Of a stretch of DNA of 64,000 nucleotides, positions 43,925 to 54,615 are shown piece by piece; positions within the stretch are counted from its first letter, which is position 1; each line of letters starts with the position of its first letter. The position numbers and the translations under genes were made by a program. The notes under the pieces were generated by a model. The model was not told where the DNA came from. It ran no database searches and saw only the letters and a list, made by a program, of their open reading frames with translations. The DNA is taken from positions 64,068,406-64,132,405 of the forward strand of contig OY757010.1 in the NCBI GenBank assembly GCA_963580285.1, given 5' to 3'. This stretch comes from Lucinisca nassula (lineage: Eukaryota; Mollusca; Bivalvia; Lucinida; Lucinidae).

Positions 43925-45345
43925 TAGGGGATAACACTGAAAATTGTCATTTGGGGAGGTAAATTGGCAGTTTTGCGGTCGGAAATGTGATCCATATATG
44001 CTTACCTGGCACTGTTAATAACCCTCAATGGCTCCAATTACCGATCTCTAACAATTTTTTATGGTCGGTGGACCATAACCTCAAAATAAAACGGGCATAA
44101 CTCTGACAATAAGCCGTACACTGTAACCTTGACATAACCTGTGCTGCTCCACATCATAGTCTAACTATATATTAAAATTACAGCTCCATCCGATGTAAAA
44201 TGTAGGAGGCGTTATCCGATAACAAAATATGTTAAGAAAAATCTGTGAAAGGGGATAACCTCTGGTAATATTTGGCGGACTGTAACCTCAAAATAATATG
44301 CGCTGTTCCACATCATGATCTCACTATATGTAAAGTTTCAGCTTCATCAGATGTAAAATGTAGGAGGGGAAATCTATGACAGGGGAATACCTCTGGTAAT
44401 ATTTGGCGGACTGTAACCTCAAAATAATATGCGCTGTTCCACACCATGATCTAACTACATGTAAAGTTTCAGCTTCGTCAGATGTAAAATGTAGGAGTTA
44501 TCTGGAAACAAATGTTTAGAAAAAAAAATATGAAAGGGGTATTACTCAGGTTATATTTGGCGGACCGTAACCTCAAAATATGCACTGTTCCATATCATGG
44601 TCTTACTGTATGTAAAGTTTCAGCATCATCAGATGTAAAATGTAGGAGTAATCCGGAAACAAGATGTTTACAGAATTTTTCAAAGGGGCATAACTCTACT
44701 ATTATTTTGTGGATGGTAATCTCGAAACAATATGCATTTCCCCACATCATGGTCTAACAATATATGAAGTTTCAGCTTAATCGGATGTAAAATGTAGGAG
44801 TCATCCGGAAACGAAAAGTTAAAAAAAAACAAAGGCCAAGGGGCATAACTCTATTTTTATTTGGACCGCAACCTGGAAACAATATGCGCTGCTCCATATC
44901 ATAGTCTAACTAGGTATGAAGTTTCAGCTTGATCAGATGTAAACTGTAGGAGGTATCCGGAAACGATACGTTTACAAAAATTCAAAGGGGCATTTCTCTA
45001 TTATTATTTGGTGGACCGTAACCTTAAAACAATATGCGCTGCCCCACATTATGATATACTTTGTATGAAATTTCAGCTTGATCGGATGTAAACTGTAGGA
45101 GGAGTTATCCGGAAACGAAAACTTTACCCAAAAATCAAAGGGGCATAACTCTTAATATTTCGTTGACCGTCACCTCGATATAATATGCGCTGCCCCACAT
45201 GATGGTCTATGTATGAAGTTTCAACTTCATCGGATGTAAACTGTAGGAGGACTTATCCGGAAAATAAAAGTTTACAGACGGACGGATGGACGGACCGACG
45301 CCTGGGGCATAATATAATATGTCCCGTTTTTCAAACGGGCGTATA
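43925..45345 (+). repeat. Array element, ~150-bp units, with terminal hairpin
   Basis: About eight units with 'aaggggcataactcta', 'ggtggaccgtaacctcaaa', 'atatgcgctgttccacatca', 'gtttcagcttcatcagatgt'. It ends in 'gacggacggatggacggacc' and a hairpin 'gtcccgtttttcaaacgggc' at about 45320-45345. Preceded at 43925 by 'ggggataacactgaaaattg', which is also an end of the MITE at 45917. Confidence 0.7.
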
Positions 45346-45916
45346 AAAAGCAATATAGGTATGGTCCTTCGTCAGAATACAGAACTTGTGATGATGAGTA
45401 TGTGTGTGAAGTTTCATGAGAGTAGGGCAAACCTTTTGAAGTTATGATCGACGTTACGTTTTTGGTTAATATGAAATAACTACACTCTTATGGAAACACC
45501 AATAACAGAAAGCCAAAAGGACAGTTACTTTCCAACAAATGCTATCCGAAACAAAATAATATAAGCGATACACACCGATAAATATAAGCGATAAAAACCC
45601 GATAAATCTTTTTCACAATACCCTATTTTACTCAACTCTACAGTCAATGCGACATATTCAGCTTGATGTAAACACATGGCTATTGTTGTTTCTATATTTG
45701 TCCTGAAAATCAAAAGCAAGATGTATATAGGAAACAGATGAAGGTCTTGGCTGTGGAACACGAGAATAAGAGACTGGAAACACAGTAACTGAAACTTCAA
45801 ATTAAATTACTGGAGAAGCTAAATAACCAACATGAACACATGTCTGCCCAAGACATTTTAAACTCAATGCTTTTAGCATGAGTCAATACATGTTCTTACA
45901 CTAGTTAGCATTTAAT
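45346..45916. other. Mostly unassigned; Penelope tail relic at 45478-45600
   Basis: 45478-45600 on the minus strand resembles the subfamily 2 tail ('gaaagccaaaaggacagtta', 'gctatccgaaacaaaataat'). The rest shows no gene. Confidence 0.5.
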
Positions 45917-46061
45917 AAGGGGATAACTGTGTACAAAATTGTCATTTGGGGAGGTAAATCTACGGTTTTACTGTCGGAAATTTTGTTTTACGATCACGCG
46001 TCAACGGAGATGTAAAACGCAATTTATTCCACAAATGACAATTTTGCAATACAGTTATCCC
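45917..46061. mobile_element. 145-bp MITE
   Basis: Inverted ends 'ggggataactgtgtacaaaa' and 'ttttgcaatacagttatccc', continuing through 'ttgtcatttg' / 'caaatgacaa': about 28 bp with few mismatches. Centre non-coding. Confidence 0.7.
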
Positions 46062-46124
46062 AAGTGGCTCATCATATAATATGATATTTTTTATATTTAT
46101 TCTCAAAGCATACATTGTTCGTTA

Positions 46125-46223
46125 GTACCGCCCCTCGGTTATAACGAGTACCCACAATATTTGTTTTTGAGCAGAAATAAGAAAAATAATGTACACCCCT
46201 ATAAACTCCAGTTTTACTATACT
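46125..46223. repeat. 'aaccccactt' repeat, interrupted
   Basis: 'ggttataacgagtacccaca' and 'aataatgtacacccctataa' match 18190-18260. Continuation 'aatatggagtttcagggg' lies at 47033, after the TIR element. Confidence 0.55.
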
Positions 46224-47027
46224 CACCGGAAATAGAAACTATACACTTTTAAATTGTCTAGCCTGACAAAACAAGTGGATAATTCAGTTAAAAATTACTG
46301 ATTAATGATTTGACTAACTATAGACATTAATCCTGTAACACTTTTAAAAAAAATCTGGTTTTCAAAATAAAATTTTTTGGGGAAAGTATAAAAAAGTGCA
46401 TTTTTGCACAAAATCTGTAATCAAATTTTGACTTCAACACTGTTGCGTATAGGTAACAAGTGAAAAGCAAGGAACAAAAAATAACATAATATCTAAAAAT
46501 TATCGAGAAACAAACATTTTATTGAAATCTCAAAAACTGCTTTTTTCAGCGAAATTTTCAAAATAATGTTTCGAGCCAAAAGTGCCTTCAATCGTTTTAT
46601 CATCTTCAGCTGGCTGTGTCTTAAATATTGATTAAACCAAAAACCGCAATCAGAAGTGCCATACTGTTCGCTCACTTCCGGTGGTTCGGTCCAATATTTA
46701 CACGTCGATAACATTTCAACCATTGTGAAAATTTTCATTTTGTAAACAATATTGCCAACGTTAGATGATACGTAATAACTGGTAAAAATGGGAATCACAT
46801 TCTCGGCACAAAATGTTTGACCCAATGGAAACTTGAACAGCAAGATTTGGACCCTTGCCTTGAACCCGTGGCTTTACCCGTTAAATCGTAGCTATCATTA
46901 AACATTTTATTCGATAAATCAGACATGCCAATGATGATAATTTATATAACTAGTTCAAACTTCATTAAATTGTTTTGCCAGTGACAACTCCAAAATGAGT
47001 GTATAGTTTCTATTTCCGGTGAGTATA
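46224..47027. mobile_element. 804-bp TIR element with a TATA target duplication
   Basis: Ends CTCACCGGAAATAGAAACTA at 46224 and its exact complement finishing at 47027, extending to 27 bp. TATA flanks both ends (target TA or TATA). It sits inside the 'aaccccactt' repeat. A minus-strand frame of 116 codons (46493-46843) occupies the middle. Confidence 0.8.
46493..46843 (-). CDS. Unidentified 116-codon frame in the TIR element
   Basis: Reads 'MLFKFPLGQTFCAENVIPIF', 'EYGTSDCGFWF'-like 'SEQYGTSDCGFWFNQYLRHS' and ends Lys-rich. No domain recognised; no DDE-like spacing visible. Its limits fall wholly inside the inverted repeats, but no promoter or homologue is visible and it may be chance. Far shorter than a full transposase. 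Confidence 0.25.
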   Translation of the reverse strand: MLFKFPLGQTFCAENVIPIFTSYYVSSNVGNIVYKMKIFTMVEMLSTCKYWTEPPEVSEQYGTSDCGFWFNQYLRHSQLKMIKRLKALLARNIILKISLKKAVFEISIKCLFLDNF

Positions 47028-47690
47028 TATAAATATGGAGTTTCAGGGGGTCAAAATTATATAGACGTGTTTTCGTGATTATATTCGATTTCTCGAAGAA
47101 ATTTTCACAGCCATGGTCCATTCAATTTTGTTCTCTGCTGTTGTAAAGATTGACGTTACAATCAGTGGTGTAAAAAAAAATATTGTATGTTACACAGATT
47201 ATAGTACCTAGTAGACGTAATTAGATCATGCTATCATCATTGTTGTCATTGCATTTACAATAGTAAATGACACCGTGTTTTGGGTCGATTGTGTATCATT
47301 CTTATATTAAACATATAGAAAACAATGTAGTTCATACTTCAATCAATGTATCTAATAACACGATTTTCAGCGAACCATGGTTCTCTACGATATGATTGGG
47401 AGTTGGCGACGTCAAAGTTGATTCACTCTGTAGGAAAAAGCAGCGTTATTTTTTTTTCAGCTTTAAAAGTATGTCCTCTAAGCATTGCTTTCGCCCAGTC
47501 GCTACACAATTTTTGCTGGCGACTCACTGCGTAGTGCGTACACACTTTCATGAACAGCAGAAAAATAAAATTCATTTATTAAATAAACACGAATGAAGTA
47601 TAATGGTCTATGTACTCGTAGGAGGCATGAGCAAGACTGAAATGTGCAACAACGGCCGCGCCCTCAGCAGAACACTATGTTCAAAATGAT
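47028..47690. other. No recognisable gene
   Basis: Short frames at 47346-47596 lack domains; 47552-47575 matches the MITE-like repeat at 42150-42180. Confidence 0.45.
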
Positions 47691-48013
47691 TATACACCTG
47701 TGGACACAAAAGCGTTCAAACTCCTATGAATCTCTTTGCATCAAGTTAGTTTTGACAAGCAAATGTCATTCACCAAAGAATTCTAAAACTAGATCAAGCC
47801 ATTGCTTGGTCTCATTTTGGAAAACAATATCTGATTGACATTTGAGATGTATTTTGATTGGACAGTGCATGAGTCAGCAATGAAATGTACACCACCTGGT
47901 GTTTTGAATTTATTTCTGTTGATGGGATGTTAGGATATATTGAATGATGTTTCAAGTCAGAATGAAATGAAGCTCATCAAAGTTTGAACGCTTTCGTGTC
48001 CACAGGTGTAAAT
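47691..48013. mobile_element. 323-bp MITE
   Basis: Inverted ends 'acacctgtggacacaaaagc' and 'gctttcgtgtccacaggtgt', about 29 bp with one mismatch. No coding content. The sequence TGAAATGTGCAACA occurs just outside on the left (47638) and again at 48214, framing this MITE plus the retrozyme scrap. Confidence 0.7.
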
Positions 48014-48018
48014 GCACT

Positions 48019-48130
48019 CAATGATCCCAAAGATCCAGAAAATATATTCTTCACGATGATGATGTACGGGGAGACTTTTACAGCCGCCACACGGCACAAT
48101 ACCAGTTGCTGTGAAGATAAATAAGTTCTG
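48019..48130 (-). repeat. Retrozyme fragment without ribozyme
   Basis: 'gtacggggagacttttacag' and 'ccgccacacggcacaatacc' match the conserved block of both retrozyme families. The hammerhead part is absent. Confidence 0.65.
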
Positions 48131-48564
48131 TATAGTTAAAGCTTTTGGATGAAAAGAATACATCAAATGAACGAAAATAACAGACTCGGTTTAATTGAGT
48201 CTGTTCATGACCAGTCCTGAAATGTGCAACACCGGCAAAAGCTGTTTACTCTGTTTTTACGTAAAAAATAAATATTAGCGTATTTGTCATGAATGGACAA
48301 CTGGTAATAGAAACGGTTTACTTACTGGAGTTTCAATATGTGAAGCTCCTTCCTCATTTTCTTCGGAATATGTAGTGTCGTAATCAACTATCATGGACGC
48401 TGAGGCAACAGGCATTGACTGTGGTACACAACCTAAAGTATACTTACTTACTTTAACTTAAGTTCACACATCTCCCACTTGAAATGATAAAACTATTCAG
48501 AGAAGCAACAATTTTTTCGACATACGATTATGGATTTGTTTGTTTTATTGGAGTTTAACGACCA
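48131..48564. other. No recognisable gene
   Basis: Ends with a ~40-bp scrap of the SINE-like tail (48536-48576). Confidence 0.4.
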
Positions 48565-48576
48565 AGTCAACACTAT

Positions 48577-49257
48577 ATACGACAGACTGCATGCATGGTA
48601 GTTAACCCAATCACGGTTGGCAACTTTGCTTCCCTCCTTAATTGCACGCCGGTGGGTCAGGCCTCAGATTCTATGACGGCTCCAACGTAAAGGCTTATTG
48701 AAAATTAGAGAGATAATGTTGGTTGGTGCCTGATGCTCTGTCTCTGGTCGGGCTCATCGGAGTCTAACTGTTGGTTTTCTTTTGCTCCAGCATTTCAGTG
48801 GTTTCTTGCTGTCGAGTCCTCACCGTTGTCTCACCTCTGTGGTTCTTTGATTTTTGTGTTCACGGAAATGTTGCACTGATGAGTTAGGAGGCCTTCATGC
48901 AGACTGAACAAATTATTTGTCTAAATCGCGACGGAAGTAATGGCGAGGATTGTGGCCACGTAAAATCGATTTAAGCCCCCCAGTGGAAATCTTCCACTGA
49001 CCGTTCCAAGGCGGCTCTTCTGTGGCGATTTATTTATGTTGTTGTTTGTTACTTATTGTGTGTATCACTTGTGTCTTTTGGTTTTGGATTGCCATATGGC
49101 CATTTTGTGGGAAAGTAACTGTGCTTATGGCCTTCCTTTGTTTAGGTTTCCATTATGGTCTGGTCGCTTAATGTTTGTATTTCTTTCCCTTTGGTGTCTT
49201 TTATGGGTGGAGTAAGTTAATTGTATCAATTCCTGATCTTTGTTTTACTTCTACTTT
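48577..49257 (+). repeat. 5'-truncated Naiad copy: end of RT plus full tail
   Basis: Begins 'tatacgacagactgcatgca' (RT residues 'IRQTACMVVNPITVGNFASL'), passes the stop and follows the 28361-28916 tail to 'ttttacttctacttt'. High identity to copy 1. Keeps 'ttcacggaaatgttgcactg', 9 bp of which copy 1 has lost. Confidence 0.9.
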
Positions 49258-49412
49258 TTAAGCATGGACGGTCCGACTCACACCGCATTGCCTCTGCGCA
49301 GGCTTAGATCCTCTTAGCGGTTTCCCAGTACTCGAGTGCGGGTCGGCTTCAGTTCTGCGTGGAAGCATCATGCAGCCCATCTATTTCTTCAAACCCCGAT
49401 GGGCGGGGGCTG
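49258..49412 (-). repeat. SINE-like fragment abutting the Naiad tail
   Basis: 'agcatggacggtccgactca' to 'aaaccccgatgggcgggggc', 5' half in minus reading. Confidence 0.7.
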
Positions 49413-49525
49413 CCTGTTACCAGGGTTGCGAAAAGCGTTATCAGTAAGTCCGCAATCCTGATTCATGATAATATTAATCTGTACATTTTACTATGTATTT
49501 CATTTTGTCTCACGGTTGAGCTCGA

Positions 49526-49738
49526 AACCCTCAATGCAGATCAATTTGTTATTGTCATGTTTGATATTGCCTTGGAACTGAGGGCGAGGGTTGAAATTTC
49601 ATAAACTCCGGAAATTTCATAAAAAGTAGAAGTAAAACAAAGATCAGGAATAACCCTCAATGCAGATCAATTTGTTATTGTCATGTTTGATATTGCCTTG
49701 GAACTGAGGGCGAGGGTTGAAATTTCATAAACTCCGGA
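49526..49738. repeat. 87-bp direct duplication around a 30-bp Naiad 3' end
   Basis: 49526-49612 and 49652-49738 look identical ('aaccctcaatgcagatcaat' to 'cataaactccgga'). The 39 bp between hold 'aaaagtagaagtaaaacaaa gatcagg', the last ~30 bp of the Naiad tail on the minus strand. Confidence 0.85.
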
Positions 49739-49807
49739 GCTGAGGCTCCTCCTCCCCCCCCCCCCACCAGTAGTTTTACTTATGACCGTCCCAAGGCGGT
49801 CGTTCTT

Positions 49808-51000
49808 TTGCGGTGTCTGCAAGGTCTAGATGCCGAGACCATTGCCCCAAATTCCTCCGAATGTTCATGTTGTGTCTCAGATAATTGTTACAATCCAGCA
49901 GGTCACATCATTACAAGAGACCTCAATGTTGTTAGAGATGACAAACTTAGAGACATTCTTTCAAAAGGCCCCAAATACAGGGAACATAAATCGTTTGCTT
50001 GGAAACAAAATTCCAAATTAATTTTGGATTCTGTTGAAGAGTATGCACGGCGCTGGGCTAGGAAAGAGGATGCGGAGGTTGACACCCTCTCCGAATGGGT
50101 TAAATCAGTAATGGCCTTGGTAAACGGACGTATAACAGTACTCAGCAGAACCATGTCTCGCCGACATTTTTCGGTGTTTGATGATCAAGATGTTGCTGCT
50201 GAGTTAGCTTAAATCCATCAGAAGTCTGTCGTTGTTCTAGCTGACAAGGCATCTAACAATATTGTGTTTGTTTGCAAAACACACTATATAAACTGCTTAA
50301 AAGAAGAGCTTGGTTTGAGCACTATGACAGGCAACCTAACATATAATCTTTCTTCTTTGTCTAGAGATGAAATTCTGCGAAATCACCAATCGGTGATGTA
50401 TTCGTTTGGAATTTCTCTCACAGAGGAAGATATGGAACTTCCAAAGTTGTACTGGATTTCTAAGCTTCACAAGAATCCGTACAAGCAGAGATATATCGTG
50501 GGTTCAGCTAAGTGCTCAACCAAGCCTCTTTCATAGATCCTAACACGAATCCTTACTGCAGATTAAGATGGCCTTCAGAAATATTGTGACACTGCGTATG
50601 CCAGGAGTAGTGTGAATCAGATGTGGATCTTAAAAAACTCCAACGAGCTTCTAGAACATCTTCAGGCAGTCTTTTCTCTCAGTAAACAGCATAAATATTT
50701 CGATTTCTCATCACTCTACACAACTATTTCTCATGATAAATTGAAAACTAAACTCAAGGAAAGCATAAATCAATGTTTCTGTCACAAGAATGGTAACCGT
50801 CGCTACCAGTATGTTGTCCTTGGCTACAAAGACTCATACTTCGTTCGAGATCACTCTGATGCACCACAAAATTACACTAATGCAGATGTCATAAAGATGC
50901 TGGAATATCTAATTGACAACATTTTCGTGGAGTTCAGTGGCCTAATATTTCAGCAAACAATTGGCATACCAATGGGTACTAATTGAGCACCGTTGCTTGC
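49808..51000 (+). pseudogene. Divergent Penelope-like RT
   Basis: Encodes 'CSCCVSDNCYNPAGHIITRD' and 'ILSKGPKYREHKSF' (PLE cysteine block), 'ADKASNNIVFVCKTHYINCL', 'LYWISKLHKNPYKQRYIV', 'KYFDFSSLYTTISHDKLKTK' (motif A) and 'QQTIGIPMGTN' followed by TGA (50984-50986) and 'APLLADF'. Stops: TAA 50210, TAG about 50536, TAA about 50564, then the TGA. The YxDD block and C-terminus are gone. Useful as an outgroup: codon 50273-50275 is TGC (Cys) where copies 1 and 2 have TGA. Confidence 0.88.
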
Positions 51001-51290
51001 CGACTTTCCAGCGTAAAGGCTTATTCTTCCAGCGTAAAGGCTTAGCGTTGCTTTCCAGCGTAAAGGCTTATTGAGAATTAGAAAGATCTAATTCAAGGCA
51101 ATGTTGGTTGGTGCCTGATGCTCTGTCTCTGGTCGGGCCCATCGGTCTTTTGCGCCAAAGTCATCAGTGCAACATCTCCGTGAACACAAAAATCAAACAA
51201 CCCCGGAGATGAAACAACGGTGAGGACTCGGACAGCAAGAAACCACTGAAATGCTGGAGCAAAAGAAAACCAACAGTTAGACTCCGATGG
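51001..51290. repeat. Rearranged Naiad tail pieces
   Basis: 'ccagcgtaaaggctta' occurs three times at 51009-51070. Then comes plus-strand tail to about 51150, then minus-strand tail 51155-51290 ('aacatctccgtgaacacaaa', 'gctggagcaaaagaaaacca'). An inverted junction between two pieces. Confidence 0.7.
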
Positions 51291-51369
51291 TTGTGTTGTA
51301 AGGGAATAAAACCGGGAACTTGCTATGAAAAGGGGAGTTGGTCTGACTATTTGATACAGTTCAATCATA

Positions 51370-51985
51370 TTGCAGACTATTATCGCTGAAGTGAATATGA
51401 CAAAGCTTTGCAGTTAGCAGCGCACCTAAGGAGAACAGCGCGTGGTGTATTTGGGGTATATAAATCAAGAGCAGAGGACATATTTCGTTTCTCTAATCAG
51501 CTCTTGCTGCCAGGTTGGAACCTGTCCAGCAAGCAGAATTGTGCCGTGCAAAACTAAAGTCACGTGTAAAGCGCAAACGGGAGGCACTTGTAGAACTAGC
51601 CCAACATATAGGGCAGCTTACAAGGCTGGCTTATCCCTCAGCGTCAGAGTTTTGGGAACAGTTGTCAAAAGATTGTTTTATCGATGCGTTAAATAATCAT
51701 GATTTATAATGGGCGGTACTCAAGAAAATCCCATTCGGTTGAAGATGAGCTGAAACTTGCACTTGAGTACGAGGCCTACCAGAAGGATAGGTGCGGTCGT
51801 TATGTGGATGTCCGAACATGTGGGACGTAAAGACAGGAATTGGCTCCTAGGGTTAACGATGATGAGAGCCAGGATCGGAATTTGGTAGGCAACATGAATA
51901 GGGGTTTGAATTGTTACAGTAGGCGTAAACAATGTAACTTTTGTAAACGCCTGGGCCATGTGGTGCAGGATTGTTATCAGAATTA
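51370..51985 (+). pseudogene. Ty3/gypsy-type Gag remnant
   Basis: Frames give 'YDKALQLAAHLRRTARGVFG', then 'QAELCRAKLKSRVKRKREAL' and 'QLTRLAYPSASEFWEQLSKD' with 'FIDALNNHDL' (51515-51709), typical of the retrotransposon Gag core. A CCHC zinc knuckle 'CNFCKRLGHVVQDC' lies at about 51935-51975. Multiple stops. No protease or RT follows; no LTR identified here. Confidence 0.78.
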
Positions 51986-51989
51986 AAAT

Positions 51990-52165
51990 GTTTCGAGAGC
52001 CTCGTACATGCAAAGACGATCTATAACAATAATAAACCACGAGAGTAGAACGGCCTTGGAAGGGTCAATGAAAAGTATTTCGATGGGGGCTTAAATCGAT
52101 TTTACGTTGGCACATTCTTTCGAGGTTTAGACATATCAATAGTTCAGTCCGCATGGAGGCTTTCT
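51990..52165 (-). repeat. Penelope-like 3' tail fragment, subfamily 2
   Basis: Minus strand: 'ccgcatggaggctttctaac', 'gggggcttaaatcgatttta', 'acggccttggaagggtcaat'. Diverged. Confidence 0.65.
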
Positions 52166-52593
52166 AACTCAACAGCGCTGCTTGGTATGTGTCAACAGTA
52201 AAACAAGGACGCCAGACTGCGTGTGAGCGAAAAACATTGAATCAAAAGTTGGGAGTAAAAAGTGTCAGTCGAAATGGCGGATTTTTGTAAGTTTACAATG
52301 TTTTAAACAATATCTACCCATCGGATCGGTATTCTGTAAAGAAGATGACTTATTTTCGGTAGGCTGTTGTTTCCCGAGAGGATGTTCTAATATGAACACA
52401 AATCAAATCAAATCTAAGCAGTTTGTCTCAACACCTATATAGAGATGCATGACAAAATATTTAGGCTTGAAAACATTACAGACAAATCAGAGCACCATGG
52501 ACAGCCTTTCCTAACACAAACACCAGCAAAATATCGTACATGTACCATGATGGCTGTATTACACATCATTATCTAGATCTCTATTGAAAGTAG
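52166..52593. other. No recognisable gene
   Basis: Nothing recognised on either strand. Confidence 0.45.
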
Positions 52594-52792
52594 CCTGGCC
52601 CCGAGGTTATGAAACTTTTTTCATGCTCAACTCACTTGAGCATGAAATGTGTCCTGCATGACAAATAAGATTCTCTGCTATCTGAAAAAGAAAAATCGCT
52701 TAACTTCTTAGTATTTTAATTTTTATGACCACCACAAGTTTCATGCTCACCTGAGTTGAGCATGAAAAAAGCTTTATAACCTTGAGACCTGG
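52594..52792. mobile_element. 199-bp palindromic MITE
   Basis: Arms 'aacttttttcatgctcaact' and 'gttgagcatgaaaaaagctt'. The outer ends 'cctggccccgaggttatgaa' and 'ttataaccttgagacctgg' pair with a few mismatches. Inner second hairpin 'cacttgagcatgaaa' / 'tttcatgctcacctg'. Confidence 0.75.
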
Positions 52793-53214
52793 TTATCCCA
52801 GACATAAAGGAAACCAAAGTATGACAAAATCCTCTGAATACATAAGACCCAATTTGTATTAATGGAAGTTGCTTCATACTAACTTTCATAAGCTAAAGAA
52901 TTTTTAGGCAGTTGAAGCAAATGAAGCCACAATTTGACTGGCTGAATCATGATATAAATAGAGACAGGAAAGGAACTCAGCTCGCCCCTAAGCACGATAC
53001 TGGTGGAAAACTTATTAACTCCTAATATTTGGTTAAGAAAACGTAACTGAAACTTGTCAAATTTAAGCGTACTGAGAAACCAATGCAAGTTGACAGCTAT
53101 TATAATTATAATAGAAATTAAACTTATTCAACAATTTGCCAATTTTATTAAAAACAATAACTTGAGTTCTAACTGTATTTAATTGTTTTTTTCCCAGTTC
53201 TTGCAGGATGAAAA
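52793..53214. other. No recognisable gene
   Basis: AT-rich; no domain in any frame. Confidence 0.45.
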
Positions 53215-53345
53215 ATAAAAAAATAAAAGTGAAGGCAATGATCAGGAATCGATACAATCAAACCACAGCTCCCATCGAAAGAAACACAAACGTGAAACAA
53301 CTAGACCCTAATAGAAACATCAATAGCGGAAAGCCAACATCCCAT
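53215..53345 (-). repeat. Penelope-like 3' tail fragment, subfamily 2
   Basis: 'ataaaagtgaaggcaatgat' to 'aatagcggaaagcc': last ~130 bp of the tail, minus strand. Confidence 0.7.
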
Positions 53346-53379
53346 GTGCAGGTTAAAGAGCCCTACCATAATACCGGAG

Positions 53380-53650
53380 CTTGAAGAAAAATATGGGCTG
53401 CATGATGCTTCCACGCAGAACTGAATCTGACCCACACAGGAGTACCGGTAAACCGCTAAGCGGATCTAAGCCTGCCCAGGCAAAGCGGTGTGAGTGTCGG
53501 ACCGTCCTATCTTATAAACCCTATTGGTTTCATCGGGCAACTTGGCTTGAGATGTCATTTCATCTCAATATCGGGTAAAAGTCCAACAAAATTGGAAGAA
53601 ACGTCTCCAAAATGACCTTTACAGTGTTGACGGGGACGTTAAAAACCATA
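53380..53650 (+). repeat. SINE-like retroposon, sense orientation
   Basis: 'cttgaagaaaaatatgggct' to 'gacggggacgttaaaaacca'; its CAAA tail is degraded. Lies between two Penelope tail fragments. Confidence 0.75.
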
Positions 53651-53850
53651 AATACCCGATTCCGTTTAGGCTTTCAGTGGAATTTGTGTCTCTGACCGTT
53701 CCAAGGCGGTTCTTCTGTCGTGGTTTATTTTTTCTTATGGCTTGTCTTTGAGTGTATGTATCGCTTATATTATTTTGTTTTGGATAGCCAATTGGCCAGT
53801 CTGTGGAACAGTTACTTTCCCACAGAATGACCAATTGACCAGGGATGCAC
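53651..53850 (+). repeat. Penelope-like 3' tail fragment, plus strand
   Basis: 'gaccgttccaaggcggttct', 'tgtatgtatcgcttatatta', 'ccaattggccagtctgtgg' match the subfamily 2 tail. Confidence 0.65.
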
Positions 53851-53916
53851 TTTATGACTCATCCCTGCAAATAATGCCAATGGAGCGTGTTCGGACACCG
53901 AAATTTTATCGCCGGT

Positions 53917-53985
53917 GCCGGGGATCGAACCCTGGACCTCTAGCATCAGAGTTAAGTGCACTAACCACTGTGCTTTCACGCTCCA
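53917..53985 (-). repeat. tRNA-derived SINE head
   Basis: Minus strand has an A-box-like 'cacagtggttagtgcactta' and a B box 'ggttcgatccc' at tRNA spacing, with a plausible D stem (GCAC/GTGC). The acceptor and anticodon stems do not pair properly, so it is a tRNA-like promoter of a SINE rather than a tRNA gene. Confidence 0.6.
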
Positions 53986-54304
53986 CCAGTCTCCAATTCA
54001 TTAAGTAGGGTAAAATCATCGAATTTCGGACGAAAATGTAAATACGGACAGCAGTTCGACCTATTAGTAATAAAACAATTTATTTAGAAAACACGCTGAG
54101 GGGAAGTTGTTTAAATTAAGGTTGTTTCCGAAATAAGACTATTGGAAAATCCATATATCCAACATATAAAACAAAAGTCAGAAGATAATAAGCCAGTCAG
54201 ATTTGTGTATAGATCTTCCCTTTTTTCGATCTGAAGCGCGTGTATTTAAACTGTTACAGCTTTTGAAATATTTGTCGAAGGAAGGTTATAATCGTTTGTC
54301 TATG
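53986..54304. other. No recognisable gene
   Basis: Nothing recognised. Confidence 0.45.
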
Positions 54305-54615
54305 CTGAAAAAGATGGGAGTCTCTCTCTCAAGAAAAGGAGAAAAGACAGTAGGCTCATACTTTTATTCAAAGGTCTAAAGGATGCTGCCAGCATCCCAA
54401 CACATGACCTTTTTCCTCCAGCTAGGCACTGTAGAAATCACCATTCATTGGCGTTTCAGACCCTTGCTGCAAGAACTGACGTTTATTATATATAAAATCA
54501 TTCTTCCCCCGAACCATTAGAGATTAGAATGCCCGTCCCGATTCGATTATTTCAACGGTTGAAGGTGCTGAGGATTGTGTAGCTAAGTTTACGCCTTTGG
54601 TGAGAGCTGGGAACT
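54305..54615 (+). pseudogene. LINE RT C-terminal fragment
   Basis: Encodes 'SLSLKKRRKDSRLILLFKGL', 'KDAASIPTHDLFPPARHCRN' and 'HHSLAFQTLAARTDVYY', matching the C-terminal part of the LINE at 37964-38281. Frameshifted and 5'-truncated. Confidence 0.8.

Noticed and set aside
50984..50986. UGA at the Cys of 'GTN-C-AP' in the divergent RT as another selenocysteine
   Set aside because: This copy also has two TAA and one TAG in phase, and copies 1 and 3 have TGC there. A C-to-A decay change is the simpler reading.
53917..53985. A functional tRNA gene on the minus strand
   Set aside because: A and B boxes are present, but the acceptor and anticodon stems do not pair; more likely a SINE head.
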